Assembly: GCA_014383605.1 (NCBI GenBank)
Contig: JACNHM010000324.1
Location: 1-23,642 of the forward strand
DNA: 23,642 nt
Origin: Chloroflexota bacterium
GTDB taxonomy: Bacteria; Chloroflexota; Anaerolineae; UBA3071
Direction of reading: 5' to 3'
Part shown: positions 17,901-22,361 of the stretch, piece after piece
Numbering within the stretch: position 1 is the first letter of the stretch
Layout: the number at the start of each line of letters is the position of its first letter
Notes under the pieces: model-generated
The model's database searches: none
Told to the model about the DNA's origin: nothing
The model's input: the letters and a program-made list of their open reading frames with translations, nothing else
Translations under genes and position numbers: made by a program

Positions 17901-17951
17901 CAGCAAGGCCAGTATCAATAACAAAACTGGGAATATGTGGTGGTGTCGCAT
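11913..17951 (-). CDS. giant secreted GH13 alpha-amylase / (neo)pullulanase-like enzyme
   Basis: This 2012-aa exported enzyme should cleave alpha-glucans. In order: signal peptide (1-27); glucodextranase-type or CBM9-like N-terminal domain (about 28-230); two X25-like modules (about 239-330 and 336-430, both with W.ENYG..GVPGG.N); CBM34-like domain (about 433-575); GH13 barrel from about 583. The barrel has DAVPNH (738-743), GWRVDVVPD (nucleophile D837), SETWGE (acid/base E869) and GSHDTNR (D948), so the triad is complete. Then come a C-terminal beta domain, two fibronectin-III-like domains (about 1148-1240 and 1380-1478) around an IGWANLQWPP module, a CBM20-like domain (about 1482-1585), a Big_5-like Ig domain (about 1590-1690) and a DNRLRE-type domain (about 1853-2012). 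The ATG follows GAGGAG. Exact bond specificity cannot be told. Confidence 0.93.
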   Translation of the reverse strand: MRHHHIFPVLLLILALLGSIAPLTAAAPQAVPLTTIVIDGVKEAEWGDALAMDPQGDISEPNLDLVDLYAVEDADNVYVGLDALASTWGMTYGIYIDVDNVAGSGGNSDPWGRGVTAVDQHRPEFALYVWHRDDDTLEDVQLVTWNGAGWDYPTLVGLGGEQGYGPANDWLEVKIPKAALGITGDAAFYLEAFTTGGGGHAQDSVPSDPNVNYPDPDWGGDVTQLSAFAEFPPPAGGLLVTFPGNYPSAAGLGNDWAPDNLNTQASEDNGDGVWKFVTDQILAGSYEFKATVGGTWDENYGLNGVPGGPNVPFTVAEGDAVHFYYDRGDNYVASRPGFRIPVLVGNLMGAVGGADWSPDNLVGWMKDRDFDGWYEIALFMPEGNYEYKVALNESWAENYGAEGVPGGANITLAVPAGGQRVTFRYNDTTHQIQDSINNPAFPEVGDGDIWWDGLGHSSRSDLYRQPFGAVVFDTDVTLRFRTYMNDVQSVKVRVQNLAAGGQRTLNMVKAATDPLAGPFGYDWWEATFNVGNAVTLHNYTFALQDGNRIVYYADDAAEDGGWGEPSSDPPPANRAWNVYTYQPDFATPDWAQNGIIYQIFPDRFRNGDPSNDSTDAEWFYPAERGHRFPITPWNTIVPDPEPNNPTDNPEWWSTFSSTSYGGDLQGVMDKLDYLQELGVTVIYFNPLFESPSNHRYDGRSYRQIDDNLGVVGDYAASLALFEALADEMANRGMSIILDAVPNHLSSDSPFFDRFGRHPEVGACEAVDSPCRNWFFFEPAIPAGTGVCAGDTNYRAWFGVETLPQVNTAHPDILDFWFGADSTATYWLEKGADGWRVDVVPDVVGVNPTFFEQWRDVTKAAYPDSIMYSETWGEQDARERLLGDEFDSTMNYRFRNALLGFLRDDNFNDNDGGVQALTATQFENRLRAIQEDLPKPAFDVAMNLLGSHDTNRPVRVLDHDGIDYGTLTPIGGFADGRQRLKLVAAMQLTLPGAPTIYYGDEVGLVGFGSDVGRDDPYNRQPYPWPDEPDYDTLPDWRRQQADLLAHYQALGQLRNSKSYLRTGSWDTFVVDDAGLYVYGRKDATGAAIVAVNRDDAAHTVVLDLTGYVPLGAHLVDPLDGGAPLVAAADTTFDVAAMDFQIWVTEEGVDMTVPYSPLVMASSEGDGLVTLTLWNDHPDQAQHVIYRSIVNGGYARVGTVDSGTPGSTVVFTDDTVTNGQAYYYQVTTVASKGMESAPSGPVVLTPHHTIGWANLQWPPEVNHVISAINSTDNIYGQVWIDGVTSQPGATPSLMAQAGYGPAGSVPADGGWVWVDGEFNVDAGNNDEFKASFLPEMVGEYVYVYRYSTTGGREWLYADQSGPLPDASTLNQPGLLHVLPSDDTSAPDAPSNLREVSRSANQITIAWDASPSEDVHHYLICRNEVTWLFVACDHAVRVPADQTTYTDTDVVTGQTYEYTVYAVDGSFNVSAPSNAVPITSEVRDVQVTFRAHVPPYTPEGSTVYIAGDNAAVFGASWNPGHQALTQVDDLLWEWTTMILEGTALQYKYARGRWEINEWWGDLVGVANRQVTIEFGADGTQLVDDIVHNWRDLLAVEVSPAPGETEPDLSQITVLVNRPINPASAWQAGLTVADQAGNPVPGTVQLADGGEPAFLVFTPDPPLVNDQIYTALFGPGPVGADNDGVGVQVPFSWTFGRELGDFELDTSGFTASPTEVMPYEDVRFVLTPNNLGKAADVFVFVPVLNVPVTVRLDSLTNGAFPIYGDFAAARVAAMYAEQGSEAVQALSVEGGGMPLSGIGWLGTVPHGQSELFRFLAAPWLPGHSFSLRADVYLRSGEHAASLQSDEVTVSFPEPMTETFAPHRDTYISKLAPEASYSQNRYLRLRQPDVMEGLLYFNLSPIPPAATVTEAKLKLYPILRSGNQALNLSVYPLGERWASDVTWNTAPAWVEPAVATMVVDVVGQEIELDVTGLVQQWVNDPSTNFGLALVAPAGEKVMYAFMASEAGPWPMLEVSYQ

Positions 17952-17989
17952 TTGTCTCCTCTATGAAATGGCCTTCATTGATGGGTGCA

Positions 17990-18006
17990 ACGTTTGGGGG
18001 AAACGT
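17990..18006. promoter_or_regulatory. inverted repeat upstream of the GH13 gene, possible operator
   Basis: ACGTTT (17990-17995) and AAACGT (18001-18006) flank GGGGG, 39 bp before the start codon. A central-CG palindrome is reminiscent of LacI-type sugar operators, but the spacing is not canonical. No consensus promoter is visible for this gene, so an activator or readthrough from the toxin gene is possible. Confidence 0.25.
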
Positions 18007-18033
18007 GTCACTCGCATTTCAGTTTCGCCAAAC

Positions 18034-18345
18034 CTACTCTGGCTCAAGTCCGCCTGAGCGCGCCAACTTGACAAGTTTCTCGTAGATGTCTGCGGTCGCA
18101 CCTTGTTTATGGATTCCAACGGCCAAAACCCAGACGATATCCGTAGCCAGCACATACCGGTATACGATCCGATGCCGCCCTATCCGGACGGAGCGATACC
18201 CCGCCAACTCACCCCGCAGGGCCTTGCCATACTCCGGATTGACAACCAGGATATCCAGTTTCCCGGCAATGCCGACACTGACCTTCTTTGGCAAGGAGGA
18301 TATGTCCTCTTCCCGGCATCGAGCAGCAATCCTCACCGCAGCCAT
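18034..18345 (-). CDS. RelE/ParE-family toxin
   Basis: This 103-aa protein has the RelE/ParE fold: an N-terminal helix region (EDISSLPKKVSVGIAGKLDIL), then LRGELAGYRSVRIGRHRIVYRYV and IVWVLAVGIHKQGATADIYEKL, a typical basic strand pair and C-terminal strand-helix. RelE members cut mRNA on the ribosome; ParE members poison gyrase; which applies here is not clear. Its ATG follows the antitoxin stop codon with no gap (TAGATG), so the two are translationally coupled. It is an accessory module between miaB and the GH13 gene, all on the same strand. Confidence 0.88.
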   Translation of the reverse strand: MAAVRIAARCREEDISSLPKKVSVGIAGKLDILVVNPEYGKALRGELAGYRSVRIGRHRIVYRYVLATDIVWVLAVGIHKQGATADIYEKLVKLARSGGLEPE

Positions 18346-18678
18346 CTACAGTCCCAGCTCCGCTTTTAACCCCTCAAGCGTAATGCACCGGCCCTGAGCG
18401 ATGTCCTCCTCACTGCCCTGAATGCCAGCCATGAACGCTTCATCAGCCAGTATCTCATAGGTTTCGATCCAGCTTTCGAGCTCGGCGACAAGCTTCTTGG
18501 CTTCCTCCGCCTCTTCGAATGCTCTGACCATGTCTTCTCGTCGAACGATGGCAACATCAGCACGATTGCCCTGCATGATGGAGAGGGGACGTCCACTACG
18601 CACTGTGTCGAGATAGGCAGGCAGGTTCCTCCGCAACTCAGTAACGGAAACGATCTGATCAGCAAACAAAGTGCCCAT
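18346..18678 (-). CDS. Phd/YefM-family antitoxin
   Basis: This 110-aa antitoxin has an N-terminal Phd/YefM DNA-binding domain (DQIVSVTELRRNLPAYLDTVRSGRPLSI, then GNRADVAIVRREDM) and an acidic helical tail (FEEAEEAKKLVAELESWIETYEILADEAF) expected to wrap the toxin. ATG 18678 is chosen because GAGGTG lies 7 nt upstream and the domain begins there; an in-frame start at 18711 would place translation inside the promoter -10. The pair is expected to repress its own promoter. Confidence 0.9.
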   Translation of the reverse strand: MGTLFADQIVSVTELRRNLPAYLDTVRSGRPLSIMQGNRADVAIVRREDMVRAFEEAEEAKKLVAELESWIETYEILADEAFMAGIQGSEEDIAQGRCITLEGLKAELGL

Positions 18679-18709
18679 TGTCTTCACCTCGGAACATTGA
18701 TTTGTCACC

Positions 18710-18757
18710 ACGATATCACATCCTCAGTACGTTCGCAAATACATTATCGCGTACGCG
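18710..18757 (-). promoter_or_regulatory. toxin-antitoxin promoter and nearby palindrome
   Basis: On the minus strand TTGCGA (18733-18738), 17 bp, TATCGT (18710-18715) with TGA ahead of the -10. The start of transcription is expected about 25 nt before the antitoxin ATG. A 10-bp palindrome, CGCGTACGCG (18748-18757), just upstream of the -35 may be an operator for the antitoxin complex. Confidence 0.5.
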
Positions 18758-18773
18758 TAGAATGGACACCTGC

Positions 18774-20219
18774 CTATGGAGACGTGTCAGCCACCACCTC
18801 TCCCTGCATAGACCACGGCCCGGCCCAGGTGATGCGCACGGCGACCAGCCGACCGCGCCAGTCAGCGTCATCCTGAAAGAAGACCAGCTTGTTGGTACGG
18901 GTGCGGCCGCGCCATTTGCCCTTGTGCTGCTCCTCCACCAACACCTCCACCGTCTGCCCCAGCAGGCGACGATTGATCTGGCCTACGATCCGCTCCTGCA
19001 ACTCATCCACTGCCTGCTGCCGCCGCTTCTTTTCCTCGTCCGGCACGTCGTCCACCATCTTGCGCGCCGCCAGGGTACCTGTTCGGGACGAGTAGGCGGC
19101 CACGTGCACCACGTCCACCTTCAGCTCGGCCAGCAGATCATAGGTGGCCTGGAACTGAGCTTCCGTCTCGCCGGGGAAGCCGACGATGACGTCAGTGGCG
19201 ATGCCGCAGCCGGGCAGCCGCTGCCGGATCTTCTGCACCAGGGCGCGGTAGTCGGCCACGGTGTAGCCCCGCCGCATGTGGCGCAGAACGTCGTCGTCCC
19301 CCGCCTGCACCGGCACTTCAATGTGTTCACAGACCTTGGGCAGCTCCGCCACGGCGTCCAGGATACGGTCGCTGAGATAGTTGGGATGCGAGGTGAGGAA
19401 GCGGATACGCCAGAGGCCCTCGATGTCGTGCACCGCGCGCAGCAGGTCGGCGAGATCGGGACGCGCCGCCGAACCATCGCCCTCCCAATCGTAGCCGTAG
19501 CGGTCCACGATCTGGCCCAGAAGCGTCACCTCGCGCATGCCTTGGGCCACAAGAGCCTGTACCTCGGCCACGATCTCGTCCACAGAGCGGCTGCGCTCCC
19601 GCCCGCGGCGGTAGGGCACGATGCAGTAGGCGCAGACGTGGTTGCAGCCGTAGATCACGGGCACGTAGGCGGTGACAGGAGGCAGGATGCAGGATGCAAG
19701 ACGCAGGATAGACTCGGGCGTTATCAGGCCAATGGCCGCCGCCTCGGGACTTATGACCTGAGAGACACGCGTTGCCCCCCGCTCATCGCCTCTTGCTTCT
19801 TGCTTCTTGCCTCCTGTTTCTTGCTTCTTGCCTCTTGCTTCTTGCTTCTTGCCTCTTGTTTCTTGCTCACGCTGGCGCAGCAAAGCGAGCAGCGGCTCGG
19901 GGTCTGAGGGAGGCAAGAACACATCCACGTGGGCAAAGCACTGGGGCAGATCACCTGTCGGACGCACGCCCACCAGGCAGCCCATGACGGCCAGCACCAT
20001 CTGCGGCTTGCGCTTTTTCAGCGGCTTGAGAGAGGTGAGCCGCCCGACCGCCCGGTCCTCGGCGCTCTGCCGCACCACGCAGGTGTTGAGGATAACGACG
20101 TCGGCGTCCGCCAGCCGCGCCGCGGGCTGATAGCCCAGCGCCTCCAGCTCCGCAGCCAGGCGCGCCGAATCGGCCACGTTCATCTGGCAGCCGATGGTCC
20201 AGATGTGATACGTCCTCAC
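18774..20219 (-). CDS. miaB: tRNA-2-methylthio-N6-dimethylallyladenosine synthase (MiaB family)
   Basis: This radical-SAM methylthiotransferase adds the 2-methylthio group to i6A37 of tRNA. The N-terminal domain holds the first Fe-S cluster cysteines: C11 (IGCQMN), C47 (LNTCVVR) and C81 (MGCLV). The radical SAM motif is YGCNHVCAYCIVPYRRGRERSRS (C192, C196, C199). VTLLGQIVDRYG, LTSHPNYLSD, HIEVPVQAGDDDVL and TDVIVGFPGETE follow, and a TRAM domain (about 415-475) ends the protein. Residues about 118-181, between the two domains, are unusual: KKQEARG-type repeats and SILRLASCILPP, encoded by two 7-bp tandem arrays. The reading frame stays open and all catalytic residues remain, so it may well be active. 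The start is GTG with a weak ribosome binding site, 18 bp after the NHL gene. Confidence 0.94.
   Translation of the reverse strand: MRTYHIWTIGCQMNVADSARLAAELEALGYQPAARLADADVVILNTCVVRQSAEDRAVGRLTSLKPLKKRKPQMVLAVMGCLVGVRPTGDLPQCFAHVDVFLPPSDPEPLLALLRQREQETRGKKQEARGKKQETGGKKQEARGDERGATRVSQVISPEAAAIGLITPESILRLASCILPPVTAYVPVIYGCNHVCAYCIVPYRRGRERSRSVDEIVAEVQALVAQGMREVTLLGQIVDRYGYDWEGDGSAARPDLADLLRAVHDIEGLWRIRFLTSHPNYLSDRILDAVAELPKVCEHIEVPVQAGDDDVLRHMRRGYTVADYRALVQKIRQRLPGCGIATDVIVGFPGETEAQFQATYDLLAELKVDVVHVAAYSSRTGTLAARKMVDDVPDEEKKRRQQAVDELQERIVGQINRRLLGQTVEVLVEEQHKGKWRGRTRTNKLVFFQDDADWRGRLVAVRITWAGPWSMQGEVVADTSP
19677..19711 (-). repeat. short 7-bp tandem repeat inside miaB (about 5 units)
   Basis: On the plus strand the units read AGGAGGC, AGGATGC, AGGATGC, AAGACGC, AGGATAG. 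On the coding strand they encode ILRLASCILPP just before the radical SAM domain. Confidence 0.8.
19786..19869 (-). repeat. 7-bp tandem repeat array inside miaB (12 units, 84 bp)
   Basis: Twelve head-to-tail 7-mers, mostly TTGCTTC, TTGCCTC or TTGTTTC on the plus strand, also follow a three-unit (21-bp) higher-order order. The 21-bp period reads as KKQEARG on the coding strand. The 84-bp length keeps the frame. Confidence 0.93.
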
Positions 20220-20237
20220 CGAATGCTTTGGACCCCG

Positions 20238-21317
20238 TTACTCAAAAATGATCTTGCGAATGCGTTGGTTGCGGGTGTCGGCGACATAGATGTTGCCTTC
20301 ATCATCCAGCGCCAGACCCTGCGGCAGGTTGAACTCCGCTTCGTCGCCTGGGCCATCGGCATAGCCCGCATAGCCGCAGCGGCCGGCCACGGTGGAGACC
20401 ATGCCATCCGGCGAGATGCGGCGGATGCAGTGGTTAAGGGAATCGGCCACGAAGAGATTGCCCGCCGCATCCACTTCGATGTCCACCGGATGGTGGAATC
20501 TGGCATCCTCCAGCGGCCCATCCACGTAGGCGGTGACGAAGCGCCGCCCCGTCAGCGTGCTCACCTCACCATCGGGGCCGATCACGCGGATGAGCTGATT
20601 GCCGCCCCGCGAGCGCAGGCTGACTGCCTCCGTGGCGTAAATCTGCCCCTGGCGATCCATCGCCAACCCCGAGATCAGAGTGAATTGCGCCTCCTCGGCC
20701 GGGCCATCCTTGTAACCACCTTGGCGGGGGCTGCCCGCCACCGGGCTCATCTCCCCATCCACTGTGAAGCGGGCGATCTGTTCCCGATCCGGGCCCATGG
20801 AGGCCAGGATGTCGCCATCGGGCGTCAGAGCCAGGGTCTCCAAAAAGCTGCCCTTGAAGATGGTCGTCACTGTGCCGTCGAGCGCCACGCGACGAAGGCT
20901 TCTGTTGTCCCAGTCAGAGACGTAGAGGTTGCCGTCGCCGGCCAGGACAATGCCCCGCGGCGTGCCCAGCCGTGCTTGCTCCTTGGGCCCATCCACATTG
21001 CCCGTGCGACCACCCACAACTGTGACGACCAGGCCGTCGGGCGAGATCTTGCTCACCCGTGCGCCGCGGTACTCGGCGACGTAGACGTTACCCTCCTCGT
21101 CCAGGACCAACTCCACTGGCTCATTGAAGTTGGCCTCCAGGGCTGGCCCCTCGGTCGTCCCCACGTCGCCACTGCCCGCCAGAGTGATGACCTGGGCCGG
21201 CCCCAGCGGGCCGGCCGGCTCTGCCTCAGCGGCCCCTTCATCAGGCGCTGGTTCTCCTCCGCCCCCACAGGCAGCCACCAAGAAGACCAACAAGAGCGTG
21301 AAGATCCCTCGTCGCAT
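20238..21317 (-). CDS. NHL-repeat beta-propeller lipoprotein
   Basis: This 359-aa exported lipoprotein has the signal MRRGIFTLLLVFLVAAC with lipobox VAAC and lipidated C17, followed by a Gly/Pro/Glu-rich tether. The rest is an NHL propeller of about six blades. Each blade has the pattern GP..EA.F..P..L..D..GN.YV.D....R.RR.SPDG.V.T..G, for example FNLPQGLALDDEGNIYVAD. Such propellers bind proteins, sugars or small ligands outside the cell; the ligand here is unknown. ATG 21317 is chosen over an in-frame start at 21356 because AAAGGAGG lies about 8 nt upstream and the signal peptide begins there. It is the middle gene of HD > NHL > miaB. Confidence 0.92.
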   Translation of the reverse strand: MRRGIFTLLLVFLVAACGGGGEPAPDEGAAEAEPAGPLGPAQVITLAGSGDVGTTEGPALEANFNEPVELVLDEEGNVYVAEYRGARVSKISPDGLVVTVVGGRTGNVDGPKEQARLGTPRGIVLAGDGNLYVSDWDNRSLRRVALDGTVTTIFKGSFLETLALTPDGDILASMGPDREQIARFTVDGEMSPVAGSPRQGGYKDGPAEEAQFTLISGLAMDRQGQIYATEAVSLRSRGGNQLIRVIGPDGEVSTLTGRRFVTAYVDGPLEDARFHHPVDIEVDAAGNLFVADSLNHCIRRISPDGMVSTVAGRCGYAGYADGPGDEAEFNLPQGLALDDEGNIYVADTRNQRIRKIIFE

Positions 21318-21369
21318 GACATCTCCTCCTTTGTTTTGTAGTGAAGACTTGAACAACAGCCTGCGATAG

Positions 21370-22209
21370 CTAATCCTCGCCCGACTGAAACTCCTCAGCC
21401 GAGCCGCCCAGGCTGTAGAACTCCAATAGCCGCTTCTCCGTCTCGCCTTCGATGCGCGCCACCACCCGCACGTAGGGCGCGATGCTGGAATGGCGCAGCT
21501 TGCGCTTCAGCAGTTCGTCCACCTGAAAGATGCCCGCCGAATTGGTCATCACGATCTCGATGTCCACGGGCAGCTCCTCACCAGGCCGGATGTGCACCGC
21601 CTCGATGGCCTGGGCCGACACGGAGTGGATGTTGGCAGATCCCGTCTCGAAAGGAATGCGAGACCGCCCTTCGGTCATGTCCAACGCGTCGGCCACCTTG
21701 ACCACCCCCGCCTCGACGGTCAGGCAAGGCGTGCTCCAGTGATGGGCAACGATGGCATGAGCCATCTCGGCCAGGATGATGGTCTGCTTCGACACATCGT
21801 AGAGGCCGTCCAACAGCTCTTTCGCTTTGATGTAGGCCAAGGCCACGCTGTGCTGCTCGTGGTTCTGCCGGTGGACGATCATGCCCAGGTCGTGCAGCGC
21901 GGCAGCCAGGGCGACGATCACCTCAGCTTCGTCGTTGGTCAGGCCGTGATCGGCGACCACATTCATGGGCACGCCGGCGGCCATCAGCAGGCGCGCCAGC
22001 CGCAGGGCGATGTTGGAGACGATCTTGATGTGCACCTCGCCGTGATCGCTGTAGCCGGCGCGATCCATGGCATTGATGTTGACGCAACGCCACATCTGCC
22101 GCAGCTCCTGATCGGCATCAATGCGCGCCACCAGCTCCTGCAGCTTGGGATTATGCCGCGCCGGCAAAGTGAAAACCACCGATTTCTCGCTAAGTGTTTC
22201 CGTGCTCAT
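21370..22209 (-). CDS. HD-domain phosphohydrolase-like protein
   Basis: This 279-aa cytoplasmic protein has an HD metal-binding core: H56 (YSDHGEVHI), H106-D107 (AALHDLGMIVHRQNHEQHS), AHAIVAHHW and a later Asp in VVKVADALDMTEGR. HD proteins hydrolyse phosphoesters, often nucleotides; the substrate is not evident. The C-terminal third (VDIEIVMTNSAGIFQVDELL, APYVRVVARIEG) looks like a separate beta-rich domain. ATG 22209 is chosen because GGAGGAGT (22212-22219) immediately precedes it and the promoter lies just upstream. The longer open frame to 22332 runs through the promoter and is not coding. It is the first gene of the HD > NHL > miaB operon. Confidence 0.9.
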   Translation of the reverse strand: MSTETLSEKSVVFTLPARHNPKLQELVARIDADQELRQMWRCVNINAMDRAGYSDHGEVHIKIVSNIALRLARLLMAAGVPMNVVADHGLTNDEAEVIVALAAALHDLGMIVHRQNHEQHSVALAYIKAKELLDGLYDVSKQTIILAEMAHAIVAHHWSTPCLTVEAGVVKVADALDMTEGRSRIPFETGSANIHSVSAQAIEAVHIRPGEELPVDIEIVMTNSAGIFQVDELLKRKLRHSSIAPYVRVVARIEGETEKRLLEFYSLGGSAEEFQSGED

Positions 22210-22236
22210 CAACTCCTCCATATCACTGCCAACACT

Positions 22237-22265
22237 ATTGTAGCAGAGGAAGGCCAGAGTGTCAA
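22237..22265 (-). promoter_or_regulatory. sigma-70 promoter of HD-NHL-miaB
   Basis: On the minus strand TTGACA (22260-22265), 17 bp, TACAAT (22237-22242) with TGC ahead of the -10. The leader is about 21 nt and contains the ribosome binding site. Confidence 0.85.
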
Positions 22266-22282
22266 CAAAACACCTCTCGCCT

Positions 22283-22311
22283 TTGCCGAACCATGGAGGG
22301 CGTGTTATAAT
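22283..22311 (+). promoter_or_regulatory. extended -10 promoter of the hydrolase gene
   Basis: TTGCCG (22283-22288), 17 bp, TATAAT (22306-22311) preceded by TGT. It is divergent from the HD-operon promoter, with 17 bp between the -35 boxes. The predicted transcript start falls inside the palindromic repeat at 22314-22345. Confidence 0.7.
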
Positions 22312-22313
22312 GA

Positions 22314-22345
22314 GACCTGACAGGTTTCTCAAAACCTGTCAGGTC
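22314..22345. repeat. GACCTGACAGGTT palindromic repeat, copy 2
   Basis: A 14-bp perfect stem, GACCTGACAGGTTT (22314-22327) with 22332-22345, has a 4-nt loop. It matches the copy at 263-295. Here it lies between a promoter and its gene, so much of it would be in the mRNA 5' end, close to the ribosome binding site. Confidence 0.8.
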
Positions 22346-22361
22346 ATGAGGCTGACCAGAG

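Noticed and set aside
19677..19869. miaB as a frameshifted pseudogene because of the repeats
   Set aside because: The frame stays open through both arrays and all six cluster cysteines and the TRAM domain are present.
19786..19869. CRISPR array
   Set aside because: Units are 7 bp with no spacers; it is a simple tandem repeat.
22210..22332. Longer N-terminus for the HD protein
   Set aside because: The added stretch contains the promoter boxes, and a strong ribosome binding site sits right before ATG 22209.
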